From Perilla frutescens (Eukaryota; Streptophyta; Magnoliopsida; Lamiales; Lamiaceae), in assembly GCA_026008535.1 (NCBI GenBank), contig BRKX01000013.1, positions 56,679,726-56,743,725 on the forward strand: DNA of 64,000 nt, in the 5' to 3' direction. This document shows positions 45,587-57,639 of the stretch, piece after piece. Below the pieces are notes generated by a model. That model was not told the DNA's origin. It saw nothing but the letters and a program-made list of their open reading frames with translations, and did not search any database. Both the position numbers and the translations under genes were made by a program. Each line of letters begins with the position of its first letter. The stretch's first letter is position 1.

Positions 45587-45875
45587 ACAGCCATCTTCTA
45601 CTTCAGATGCATGGCGAACACTATGTGTACTGCAAAGTTGTGAAAGCGGTGGAGGCATGCCGGCGAGGTCGTCACTGCTCACATTTACTGTGCGGGAAGT
45701 TTCATCCAATGTATTGAAGACGGTCCAAGCATTTGTTTTTTTCCAGTCATATAAGCAAATGACTCTTAAAGAGTGGAGGTTTCACCCCGAATCCCCCGGA
45801 AGTGCAAGTGATGAAGTCGAAGATCCTGAAAGTTCTGAAGAAGAAGATTGCGATTCTGAAGAAGAAGATGGCTGA
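44746..45875 (+). CDS. Unrecognised three-exon gene encoding a 203-aa protein with acidic tail
   Basis: I do not recognise this protein. Exons 44746-44931, 45381-45521 and 45591-45875 have GT-AG borders and are all in phase 0. They total 612 bp, or 203 aa plus stop. The first exon starts MLGEQWPSSMWRADIRECPQ after a purine-rich GAGAGAGA leader. It continues with FSIDKFMMFLKQVRETR, ILTPMYLDIMMKDKGYRKFV, KCKFVVEKINLEAQ and TFTVREVSSNVLKTVQAFVF. The tail from about residue 180 is dominated by Glu/Asp/Ser (SSEEEDCDSEEEDG). There is no signal peptide or membrane segment. The alternation of short beta-like segments (KCKFVVEKI, LLTFTVREV, VQAFVFFQS) loosely recalls cystatin-like folds, but no inhibitor motif is visible. 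An (AT)n run sits just before exon 3. The acceptor at 45590 is preferred because the next AG (45606) would end the protein early. It is probably functional, since all three exons are open and in frame. Confidence 0.75.
45559..45583. repeat. (AT)n microsatellite in intron 2
   Basis: About 25 bp of AT repeat lies a few bases upstream of the exon 3 acceptor of the 203-aa gene. Length changes could affect splicing. Confidence 0.85.
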
Positions 45876-46581
45876 AAGTTGATTTCCCTTCCCTTAAGTA
45901 GTAGCTTACTCCCTTGCATATATGTCTGTCTGACTTGCTTCTAGGATTGTTTGTTTACAAGAATTGGGACTTGTTTTGATTTTGCATCTTATCTACTAAC
46001 GATAGCTAATAACTAATGCATATGTGTTTTTTATCTCCTAGATCTTGTTATTTTATTTTTGTTGGTTCAATTTTCATTCTTCATGACAAAGCGGTTTTCT
46101 TGTCTAAGGTAATGTTTATTCTTTATCTTACCATTCCTTTCTTTAATCAACAGTTCATAAAACAAGGCAATAACATAAATCACCTAGTAAAAATGGATTG
46201 TAAGTTGGCATCAATAATACATTGCAAGTTGTTGCAACTCTACATTCCTCAACTTTCTTTAGACTTTACAACAGACAAATATAACAACAATCTAAACCTA
46301 TAAAAGGATCATCAAACTAATATAACCACCTAGCAAAATTTTCAGTATTTCCTTCACGTTCATGGACTAGTTAAAATCTTGAAAGAGCATCAATCCTACA
46401 GCACTACTTCGACGAAGCATCACATTTCTACCATCTCAAGACGATGACCTCATTCAGAAAAGCCATTAGTGCATCAGCTGGGAGGCAGATGTTGCAACTA
46501 CAATACATCCAACTTGTACACTGTATACATGCAGACCTGCAATTGACTAGTGTTTTCGCTCCCATTTTCCTTCACGTCTAC

Positions 46582-46720
46582 CATCGCGTTCTCTCCTCGA
46601 TTTACCACCCCTGGATCCATGCCTCTGACCAGATTCAAAACTAATGGACTCTTTGTACCATCTGAATCCTTGCTTTCATCGATGTTCTCTTCATAACTGC
46701 TGCCACATTCATCTATTCTT
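46582..46720 (-). pseudogene. Possible coding remnant, Arg/Gly-rich C-terminus
   Basis: On the minus strand a frame reads QGFRWYKESISFESGQRHGS followed by RGGKSRRERDGRREGKWERK and ends in TAG. It resembles an RGG/RS-type RNA-binding tail, but a TGA precedes it and no upstream exon is evident. The GC content is higher than its surroundings. Unassigned; may be an exon of an unseen gene or a relic. Confidence 0.25.
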
Positions 46721-49276
46721 TCACGCGATTAGATCAGTACCAAATAATTGGAGTGAAAACGGCATCGTAATAACTTAAACTGTGCGTTTTGTGGCACATC
46801 ATATTGTGCTGTGATTTTTCCACAGCAGAGGATTGCGGTCCCACAATACTACATAATTAAATTGTCTTTATAATGAGTTTTTACCATTTTCTATGATATT
46901 TTTACGGTGTGACAAAACTCAATCTTATCTTAGTTTATTGGATATTAGTGAAAATTTTAATTTTCTTTGACAATATATCAAAATATATGAGTGTGTATGA
47001 GCATACATACAATTCCTTTTATTTTTCAAGCTGTGCTACAAGTATATAATATTATTTTTTCAATCTGTGCTACAAGTATATAATATTATTTTCCTTTATC
47101 ATTTATATGATTGAGCCGTCAACCAACAATCATGCTACAAGAAGATCGAATACAAATAAAAAAAAATCAATATAAAACCTCAATAATAACCACAAAAAAA
47201 TAATCATTTTGTACATAAGTTATGCATCTTACATTCGAAGTTTTTTTTTTCTTTTTTTTGGACCCAATTAAGTGTCTTTACAACCGTTGCTACTCTTATA
47301 TATCCAATAAGTCTATATATTTCATGTAGATCAAAGTCTTTTTTTTTAATGTGAATTAATACTTAATCATTTCTTCTTGGTTTTTTTTTTTTTTCAAATA
47401 TCAGCAAACATGTAGGAGGATGTGGGCAATTGGTACTTTGATCGAAATTTAGGCAATCTAATAGATAATACAACTAATTTTCCACAAAATTATTATATAT
47501 GTAAGAGCAAATTTGTATTTCTTCAATATGTAATATCCATAAATTAAATGGTACGGTGGTTAATTAGTTATTCGGGAAAAAAAAATATCTCTATTTAGAA
47601 TAGGTGGAGCGTATAATATTATATTAAAATAGGGGCATAACGTACCCCTAGATGATGTTTATCGCCTTATATTGAGGCCATGCAAAGACTTAATTTTTAG
47701 ACCATTTAGATTCAGGCTTTTGGTCATATGAATATCAATTAACTTCAGCAACATCTTTGTGGTTTTGGGTGAATTTACATTCAACCATTAACAACTTTTG
47801 TGGTTTTGGGCTAATTATCATCAAATTAAAGCATATCTTCATGCATTTGCCTCATTGAGTTTGCTATTTTTTTTATTATTATTATTTTTTGTGGCAATTT
47901 TCTTCATTATACATTAGCCTCATTAATTAAGTTTGCTATTTATTTTTAAGAAGCACATCGTATTATTCATTAAGTTTGCTTGTATCATATTTCACTCATT
48001 ACTATTTGCATAAATTAAAATTCAATTAATTTCTCAACATGGTTTCCAAATCAAATACCATGATTCAGATTATAACTTTCCTCGTTTTTGTCGGTGGAGT
48101 AGTAAAAATTTCTCCTAAATCCTATAATTACATCTTCAAATTCCGTCTAAATCCTAAATAAAAATTACAAATCTAGAATTTGAAGGGGAGAGATTAGCTT
48201 TTTGTGTTTTAAATATTATTAATTTGTATCCTTTGTTTTATATAATTTCAAGTTTACTTGGCATTTTCAGTGTGAACGCGATTCACACATGCACCTATTT
48301 TTGATGGATGACAAACTATATATGTTGGTTTTCCTATCTTCAAACATTTCTTGCTCCATTTTGAAGTAAATAAAAATACATATGCTTAAGATAAGATTAT
48401 TACATCAACCCAATTAACTAAGGTAATTAGCAATTATAGGTGACAAAGAGTAATTAAGGTAGAAAACCTAAAAATAGGTGATCAAGAAAATATAAAAGAA
48501 TATTGAAATGCAATGTAATATCATTACAAACAATAAACACAACTTTAATAGCTTACACTATTTTGGATGAGATGTGACTGGTCCTAAAAATACAAATTTA
48601 CCTGATCAAGAAATGTAATCGTATAAAATAATATCGAAGTATAATGCAATATCATTACAAGTAATAAACATACAAATTTAATTTCTTGCACTATTTTGCA
48701 TGAGATGTGACTAGTTCTAAAAGTGCAAATTTAGGTGATCAATAAAATTAATCATATAAAATAATTTTGAAGTACGATGCAATATCATTACAACTTACAA
48801 GCGATAAGCATACAATTTTAATTTCTTACACTATTTTGGATTGAGATGTGATTGGTCCTAAAAGTGCAAATTTAGGTGATCAAGAAAATTAATCAGATAA
48901 AATAATATTAAAGTACTATGCAATATCATTACAAGCAATAAACATACAATTTTAATTTCTTACACTATTTTGTATTGAGATGTGATCGGTCTTAAAAGTG
49001 CAAATAGTACAATAAATACACAACTTCAATTTCTTATTGTATTTTGGATTGAGTTTTTAGTTTGGTACAATACATTTGCGCCAACTAATTGCATGCAGGA
49101 AATTGAGTGAATTCACTATCTCAAATAGTCTACAAAAACATATTTTGAACTGCTCGATCGTCTTCATACAATTTACATGAGTCCATTTTTTTTTATATAT
49201 ATCATGCTAGCTACCCACATTATTTGTATCTTTATGTTAAAATATCTTACAAGAGAATACTTTAACAATAACAACA

Positions 49277-49462
49277 ATGTCTTCATTTTCCACTCTTCTC
49301 ATTTTTCTTATACCATCAATTATATTCATATTTTCAACAGTCAGTGTTGTTACCCCTTCATCTATCTTAATCATACAACATATCACCGAGGCTTTTTTTT
49401 CATGTTGCAGTGTCTACTCTGTGGATTCTACATGGATAACCCTGAGAGCATGCCACTGGTAG
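49277..49462 (+). pseudogene. PMEI-like N-terminal fragment (copy in segment 3)
   Basis: 61 codons starting MSSFSTLLIFLIPSIIFIFS, then a frame change. The alternative frame reads CGFYMDNPESMPLVVKLS, recognisably related to VLESQPLVV of the intact gene. The frame ends before the rest of the inhibitor domain. The signal peptide remains open, so a short secreted peptide is conceivable but unsupported. Confidence 0.7.
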
Positions 49463-51188
49463 TAAAGTTAAGCTAATATAAATAAATTTTGGAGTTGCAA
49501 TCTTCAACAATCTGAGGAGAAGTGGGTACTTGTGCGTATCAAAAGGATGGAAAGAGTTCACATATCTAGGATCTCTATAACCATTGGAAGTACTTGTCTT
49601 TTACTAAGTTCAGAAAACTACGTATGTGGTGTCAATTTACTCAGTTAATATGGTTCAGAGAATAAATCATCCCACTCACCGGTGTAATCAACGTCTCTAT
49701 ACCAACATGCCGTCCTTCTACATGTACCTGCACGGTTAATATATGGGACGTACATTGTGAGTGTAAAGTTTTTAATGAAGGAATCTAGGTGTTGGTTTGG
49801 CATTCATTTGATATCACTATCCATTTTGTAAAATTTTTTATATGTTAGATGCTACCATCCTTATTTGTGGAAAAGTGCGAAGTTATTAGGGGATTCAACT
49901 CGATATAGTTGGAAAATTAGTTGGGGCAAAGATTGGAGGTATTGATTCTACATCAATATGGAGGCCACTATATGTCAGAGGGGTGGACTAAGTTCAGAGA
50001 GGACAACGACATCAAGTGGTAAGACATTTTGACATACAAGCCTAGTTACTGGTAAATATATACAAACTAAGCTTTTTTTAAGATAGCAAACTAACTAATT
50101 TTTATTTTAATCCTTATTTAAAGTAACAAACTAACTTTTTTTTTTATTTTATTTTATCTTTTTTAGAGAAACAAACTATAACAATAACATGTTAGTGTGC
50201 CTACTATAGTCATGAGCATATGTTATCAATCATCATCATTAGTAATGTCTTTCATATATATCCCAAACAATCATTGAGTCACACATAAAAAAAAGTCGGT
50301 AGAATTCTTAAGTTATAGACATATGAATGATAATCAATATCCTCCACAAAAGCAAATTACTTATACTTTGCAAATTAATATAAATTTCTGCAATAAAACA
50401 CCAATATGAGAAAAAAAGAGAAGAACTTATGCTAATGTAGTAACCGGATATAATTGAAAATTCCACATAGATTAACTAGTAGTTACCAATAGTGTTACTA
50501 TGATCGTTATAATACAAAATAAAACAAGTTCAAATTCTTGCAAGATTTTTGACACAAATTAATAAATAATCCTAAAAGGCATGTAAAACAAGATGCATCT
50601 TCAGTAGATAATGTGTGCATCTGCAAAATGGTTGAATAGATGTTTATTCACTGAACAATGCATCCTCGTGTGTACTGGCTGAATGGTGATTGAGGGATCA
50701 ACGCAGTTGAATAAAAATGATATGGGATGTGTATTGAAAGCTTGATAAAACCTCTGTGACACCAATGCTCTCCCTATGAATTTTTAGCTATATAATAGCT
50801 TACATCACCTGACTCACCAAATCCTACTAGAATTAAAGCATGACATTCGAAAACCTCTATGACACCAATGTTCTCCCCAGGAATTCTTAGCTATATAATA
50901 ACTTAGACCACCTGACTCACCAAATCCTACTAGGGTTAAAGCATGACATTCGAAAGGTAGTTTAGCATTTCTTAACTCCATTGCGCGCCATTGATCTCAT
51001 TCATTATTTGTCGGTCCACAATAAACTCTTCTTTATAAAATTAAGAAATCAATAACAAATTAAAAATATATATTATTAATTATAAAAAAATATAAAATGG
51101 AATACTCTTGCTATTCCAATACGTAAAACTTAATGGACAGAATATGGAAACAACTACAGTATGGCTACATAAATAATGTGGAATAAAT

Positions 51189-51905
51189 TAACTGTAAACC
51201 TTTCTGCAACTTCAACGGATCTGGGATCATGTAAACCTGGTCAGTGAGTCAAAATGAGCTGCTTGTGTTCCTTAATGATCTGAGACATTAACATCAATAA
51301 GGTTATAAGTAAAGATAAAAAGTCAATTGACATCTCGAATGTTGAAACTGTGCAAATAATGAACATCATATGAGGAATTACCAAAAGAAGAGTCTGATGA
51401 ACCAAAAGCACTAACTATTGTCCAAGAAATTAAATAAGTAGAAGTGTAGAATCTAAGACTAGTTCAAGAAAGTGAAGATAATGAGTCTGAGGGCAAGAGA
51501 GCTCATGCAACAATTGAATCAAAATTGCTCATTACTTCGGAATGACGGTTGTTTCTATTGTTGGTGGACAGTCCATAGAAGAGCAAGGCTTTTAGAATTA
51601 GACAGAGGTATGAGTTGTGATTGCATAACACATACCCGTTGAAAATCAACTTTACTGCCAGAGAGAAGCCGGTGACTGTATCGCAATTCAGTGAAAGTCA
51701 GAAGGCGTCTAAGATAGGGCTGCAAGCCATGAAGAGAGCATTTTTCCATATTTGCTTCGTCCATATCCCCGAGATTTGCATATTCTTCCGGTGTAGATAA
51801 TGACCAACGCATTGGCAATCTGAAGCGCCCAGGGCCAATAACCTCGTGAAATTGAGTGAGGAGTTGGTTTTGTAGATATCACGACTCAAGTCGAACTCAT
51901 TCTGC
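51189..51905 (-). pseudogene. Unrecognised minus-strand gene, copy 3 (frameshifted)
   Basis: Counterpart of the exons at 34692-35396. One T is missing in the GTTGGTTTTGTAG stretch (about 51865), which splits the frame after NEFDLSRDIYK. Downstream, LPMRWSLSTPEEYANLGDM is retained, but the WSLHGLW motif has become CSLHGLQ. The IIKEHEQ-type exon survives near 51205-51283 with several changes. It is more decayed than copy 1. Confidence 0.5.
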
Positions 51906-52195
51906 ACAAAGAACCACTTTAGTTTATATATATACATTATTAAATTTCAATTCTCTTAAAAATCTGAATGTAAAACTTTCATCAGTATCTAAATACCTTT
52001 ATAATATCTAAACTATTATGTTTAATTTTATGAGTTTTACATACCACATGTCATTAATAGTGTGCTGAATTTTAAATGAAATATTGAAGCTAAATTTTCA
52101 ACTTTCATTCAGGAAAAAAGATAATTACCTGTTATTTTAAATTAATGAGTCACAATTTAATATGCATACCAATCATTAATGTTTTGATCTGCAAA

Positions 52196-52620
52196 ATCGT
52201 ATTATTAATTATACGAAAATATAAAATGGAATACTCTCGCTATTTCAAAACGTAAAACTTGGTGGACAGAGTATGGAAACAACTACGGTATGGCTACGTA
52301 AATAATGTGGAATACAATAAACCTCTATAAACTAATAGGGTTGAGACCATGAGATTTTATGCAATTTTAGTATTTCATATAGTGATATTAATTAATCCAT
52401 AAATTAATATTTATTAATTTAAAGAGTGTTTTCATGATTCTATGAAATTGAATTATCTGATTACATCAAAAGTCATTGTATCTTACTAATTTATTTGCCA
52501 TATTTATTAAATTAATATTAAAAGAAATTCCTTCCAAATGTTATTAATGAAAATTAATAATAATGTTTATTGTTTCTTAATAATTTAATATTATTCATTG
52601 CATTTAAAAAAAAACATTCA
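52196..52620. repeat. Second copy of the 40150-40576 junction region
   Basis: Repeats the end of duplication copy 2 (TTATACGAAAATATAAAATG..., CGTAAAACTTGGTGGACAGA) together with the adjoining pogo-like end, up to CATTCATTGTGT. The pogo insertion therefore predates this copying event. Confidence 0.85.
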
Positions 52621-52824
52621 TTGTGTGATGATGATAGATTACACTATATAAACAATATAGCAAATTTCTTAAAATTGTGTCCAACAATAATTTCTTATCT
52701 AAAAGATGTCTCAAAATCAATAATGACAGATGATATATGTAAAACATTATGTGAGTATAAAGAAATCATTCTACATGCACTCAAAAAGATTTACAATTGT
52801 AGCTTGATGAAAAATATCATTTGA
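52312..52824 (+). mobile_element. Pogo-like element copy with possible transposase remnant
   Basis: The same AT-rich 5' region as 40266-40576, with a slightly degraded TIR (CAATAAACCTCTATAAACTA). Unlike that copy it continues into a plus-strand open segment (NIANFLKLCPTIISYLKDVS, then ICKTLCEYKEIILHALKKIY) ending at 52824. This may be a transposase C-terminal piece; the assignment is uncertain. No 3' TIR is visible before the LTR-like block at 52944. Confidence 0.5.
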
Positions 52825-52943
52825 AAGTTAACACGGTAGTATCTTTGAAAATCTAAGTGAAAAACAAAAAGAAACAAAGAACCAATAACTTAGAATGATA
52901 TAATAGAACTCAAGATAAACTCTTCTTTTTTAGTAAGGAGGAA

Positions 52944-53591
52944 TGTAGCGGCCCGATTTTTTTTAAAATTTCTACATTTCCTTCCTAAAAATATTTTATT
53001 TATTTTATTTATTTATGTGTGATATTAATTGCTTAAGTCTAATAAGTCGCGCCTAAGTAATTTATATATTTTTTAGCCTGAATTCATTTTCATATATAGT
53101 AATTTTCATAGCATGAGCATGCATTTCATTTTAATTAGAGTACCTAATTTGTTGCATTTTATTTATTTTGTCCAAAGTTTATTTCTAGTTTTTTTTTTAT
53201 TTAGTTTAGAAGCCCAACTACTTTAAATTCAAGACCCAATAAAAAGAAAGCCCAAATCGTTATTATTTTCTTTTTATTTATTTCTTATCTTCTCCTCCAA
53301 GTAGAAGATAACCACAGAGAATCCTTGTTCTACCAAACTCTTCTATGAAACTCTAACCTCTCATTATAAATAAAGTTATTGTCTCCATTTTTTTTCCTCA
53401 CACCAAAAAGAAAAGAAGAGTTTAAGTTCCTTACAACGTTTCCAGTTTTCGTCGAGGTATGGGGGTGTTTTTTTTCAATTGGCATATTTTTCTATTTTCT
53501 CAAGCATCATATTTATTTGCATTTTGGAGAATAATATAGAGATTATATCTATAATATATGTATGTGTGCCCTGTGCGTGAGCGTACTATTA

Positions 53592-53640
<49 letters not shown>

Positions 53641-55542
53641 ATTGTGCGTATATATATATATATATAATATAAAGATTGTTAATCATATATATATATATAT
53701 ATATATATATTTGGTTGTGCGCATGGTATATATATAATATAGGTATGTGTTGATACGTGTGTGTATATATATATATATGTGGTACGTATATATATAATAT
53801 ATGTGGTACGTATATATATATGAGGTCTAAACACGTTGGGAAGGAAGTGGGGACATCAGGAAGCTGTTGGAGACGCTAGGGTTTGTTGCTATCCCTCCAA
53901 AAATCAAGGAAGAACATGGAGCATGAAGTGACGAAGTGGAGGAGTGCAAGAACCCCTGCGTGGGTGAAATCTGGGCTGCTTGAAGCCTTAATTCAGTTGC
54001 TATAAATACTTTTATCTGTTTTCATATGAGGGTGTCGTTTTTTGCACCTCAAGATACAATTTCCCGTTTTCATACTTAGTTTATTGTTTGGATATTCTGT
54101 CTGCCTGAAGCTGGCGGTTTGCCCGCAGAAAGGTAGTTCAGTTGTTTTGTTGGCAAAACTGGGGTTGGGCCCAGAAGTTAATCGAGTTATTTCCTTTCCA
54201 AGTAAGATGTCTTTTATTATTTCTTTTACTTTCGTTTCTATGTTTAGTGGCTAAGTATCCACTGTTCAAGTCAAAGTAATGGTCTAAGGGTAGAATATGT
54301 GCATGAGGTAATCGGACTTTAAAGCCTTAAGGGTTCACAATCTTAACTTGTTTTTCATTTAGACATAGGTAAAGGGTGATTGGAGATGAAAGCGCGCATT
54401 TCTGATTAACTGGTACTAGTGTTAGTTACGTGGGAGTGTATAGGTGACCCATGCCTCGATACCCGCATAGTAACAAGTCCGGGGGTGACAGCCTTGGTAG
54501 TTGAGATTGAGTAGTATATGCAGGCACAAGACCGTGTCAAACCTACTAGAATCGGGTCACTTTTGCCCTCAAAGCTGCTATACTTGCAAAACCTTTGTGT
54601 GATTCTCTCCTTAGGTTCCTGTATAGTTAGGTCCCTAGGTGCCGATCGTATCATCTAGACGATATAATGTAAGAAGTGATTGGGGAGTGGCCGATCGTAT
54701 CCATTTCCTATAACCGGTTAACCCTCAAAGTGACAATTACCCATATTTGGCCATAGGGATTCGGTTTTTGACCTTTCTGCTAGTATGGGCACAACGGGTA
54801 GTAGTGGTAATTACATATGTTTTGCCCGGGATTGCACATACCTACCAGATGACTTGATGCTTTGACTTAAGCACTTTTATTACTGATATTTTCTCTTGTG
54901 ATTTCCTTTTCAGCATTTAGTTAGTTTAAGTTTATTAGCAAGGTTTTTAGAGTGACACTGAAAACCCAAACCAAAACTAAGAAAAGACAGAAGGTTATGA
55001 ACACTCCTCGTGGGATCGACATCCGTCTTCACCAGCTATACTAGCCGTTGATGGCAGATTAAGCATTTGTGGACTATTTGCCCGTAAGTGTATTTTGCAC
55101 ACCAAAACGACGGGTGTGCCAGGGCTAAAGATGAAAATGGGCCTCCGGGCTAAATGAGAATGGGCCTTCGGGCTAAACAAGACAGGGCCTACGGGCTATA
55201 TGGTTTGGTCTACGGACTGAACACTTTTACTATTCTCACTTAGTCGTTTAATTTTATATAGATTGAATAATTGGACACTCCCCACTGAGTCAGTAGTACT
55301 CACCCCAAAATCTACTTATCTTTTCAGGTGTTGTCTTGAGTGATGCGTAGCGGACAAGATGTGATGATGGTGGTCAAGTGATCAAGCATGATTAATGATC
55401 TAATTTATTTTTGACTTTATTTTATGTAATAAATGTCGAGTTATACTTTAAAACTTCCGCTGTATTTCAAGTAAAATATTTTTATTAATGAAAAGCATGG
55501 ATAACGTGCCTTTTTCTATTAAAGTGAAATTGGGGCGTTACA
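52944..55542. mobile_element. Very long LTR-like block (about 2.6 kb)
   Basis: Begins TGTAGCGGCCCGATTTTTT and ends AAATTGGGGCGTTACA, near-mirrored ends like those of the 26008-29257 LTR (TGTAACACCCCG...GGGCGTCACA). It holds a TATA-like CATTATAAATAAAG (about 53363), repeated GGGCCTNCGGGCTA motifs at 55130-55200, and long (TA)n/(TG)n tracts at 53590-53830. No polyprotein or primer site is visible and the flanks (AGGAA and ATATG) do not match. It is probably a solo or rearranged LTR of a LARD-type gypsy element. Confidence 0.6.
53590..53830. repeat. (TA)n/(TG)n microsatellite cluster
   Basis: Alternating TA and TG dinucleotide arrays with interspersed GGTACGTATATATATA units, inside the long LTR-like block. 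Confidence 0.9.
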
Positions 55543-55751
55543 ATATGTTATCCTTAATATCAAAAAACATTTTCCGAATCAATGTTATCGTTTATAATTA
55601 TGTTCACTTATTTAGGCCTGCATGTAAATTTTATCTTTTTTTTTATATGTTTTCTCAATTTGTTTTATTTCTATTTGTTTGTCTTATAGGTTGTGTGTGA
55701 CGTACATTCAACCTTTTGGGGTGAATTAATCCTTGAGTACAGAACCCTAAC

Positions 55752-55940
55752 AATTGTTCGAACATTGAAGCTACTCGAGAACATCATGGTGACCATACAC
55801 AAGTTATTCAAACTGCATTAGATTATCTCCATCCTGTAGTGTCTCGTTGGAGAGTTGGACACTTTTCTCCTGAGTTTGCATTGTAGCAGGTTGAAGAAGC
55901 TTATGAGGCGCTAAGGGCGAATCAACCACGAGTCATCTAG
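55752..55940 (+). pseudogene. C-terminal coding remnant of unknown protein
   Basis: The plus frame reads REHHGDHTQVIQTALDYLHP, VVSRWRVGHFSPEFAL, an in-frame TAG, then QVEEAYEALRANQPRVI and a TAG. It is clearly protein-like, with one disabling stop. I do not recognise the family. It lies directly downstream of the long LTR-like block and may be part of a retroelement or captured gene. Confidence 0.35.
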
Positions 55941-57639
55941 TCGACTTAGATGATTTATAGTACTATTTATATTTTAATTTGTAGTGAATTTTCCTTTATT
56001 TGGAAATTTATACTTATTTTGATGTGAATGTATGATACTTTATTGGATGTTTTGACGTATTGATTATGATTACATATTGTGTTAGGTATTTTTGAGGTGT
56101 TCTGTAATTGTTTGTCATCTTGAAGATGTCAAGAATATAATGTTTGATCTCGTAATGATTTCGTTCACATGTAAATTCTAAACGAGAAAGTCTTTTTTCT
56201 TTTCTCATCTCCGAAGATTTAACAACGATGACAATCCCAAGTGGAAGAGCTCTCTCACGAACCCAATTGATCAAGCTTCCCGAGAACAAAATCATTTTAT
56301 AGTCTAGAATACATTTCGGTAATCAGGAGCTAATTCATACATTGAGCCATCAACACTACTCTTTGTTACCTATAAAATCGGTGACAAACTGTTAGATTCT
56401 GAAATATTTGAACATATTAGGGTCGAAAATAGAATTTTGAATCTTCTTAGTTAATATTGAAAAATAATTTAAGATATGAATGGTGATTTCAGAAAATAAT
56501 GTTTGACCCATTGTATGCTTTTTGGAAGCTGTTTTTTGAAATAACCTTCTTATTTCAGAAATATATTTTTGACCCATTATCAGATGGTCAAAAATATATT
56601 TTCGACGCCCTGTGACGGGTTTCAGACTGTATTTTTCGACTTATCTGCGACGAACATGACTTTCTAATCAGAAAAACTACCAAAAATAATTGAAAAAAAT
56701 ATACGTAAATGACTTACATTATTGTCTGTTTCTTCACTCTTTTTGTGCTCAATGGTTGATTTTCACCAAAAAAAACCTCAATTGGAAAGATTTGAGAATG
56801 GTTAGGGTTTGTGCTCCATTTCTGTGTTCTTCAATTCTTCCGATTTCTGCTCCATTTTCAATTAATTTATGACATATTATGTATTGTTTTCTTTTAATAT
56901 ATGATTATTATTAGTTTTTTTAATTTAGTGTTGTTAATTTATTAGATTATTTAGTAAAAGTATTTAAGTAAAATCATAAATAATTACTTTTCAATTAATT
57001 TAGTGTGTAGTGTGTAAAGAAAAATTTGTAGTGTGTTTATGAACACCCTAAATGTAAATCAACAACAATAAATTGACGTCAAACGGGTCCAAATCCTAGC
57101 TAATTTCAACCTATCTATCTTTACCTGTTCTATTTTCTCACATATCGACTTATTTAATTTGGTTATTTTGAGAATGAGAAAAAGGAAAAAAAAAGTCAGA
57201 AATCTTTTAATTAAAGACACGGGTTTTTATTTATTATTTAATTGACAAATTTTAAAGACCCATACTATTTTTTAATTATGTTACACATTTTAAACATAAT
57301 AAAAATTATTGCCAAAAAAAAAAAAAACAGTTATAAGGACATGATAATTTAGATTCAAAAACCATACAATATTTTCTCACTAAATGATAATGCGATCACA
57401 TTCAAAATTTTAAACCCGTACAACATATCGGGGCAAAAACTAGTTGTAACCAGTAAATAAAAATTGTATATATAGTAAAATTTGCTGTAAACAATATTTC
57501 GATATTTGTCTTTGGTAACAAAAAAAAAAAAAGACCAAAAAAAAATCGATTTATGCTTATTTAGCCTTTAAGTGTCAATTGGACTAAAGAAAAGACAAAA
57601 TATAAAAATTCAGTTACCAACTAAAAAATCCTTCTTCTC
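55941..57639. other. Intergenic AT-rich sequence
   Basis: No gene is supported. A short direct repeat around TTTCAGAAATA...TTGACCCATT occurs twice at about 56480-56580. Poly-A/T runs are frequent (for example 57310 and 57520). Confidence 0.45.

Larger units (their letters stand above)
46833..52168. repeat. Segmental duplication, copy 3
   Basis: Collinear with 29303-35661 but without the 890-bp element and without the exon/intron triplication. It carries a short duplication near 47025-47090 (GTGCTACAAGTATATAATAT twice), a shortened TTA array, and the PMEI-like and minus-strand gene remnants. Confidence 0.9.
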
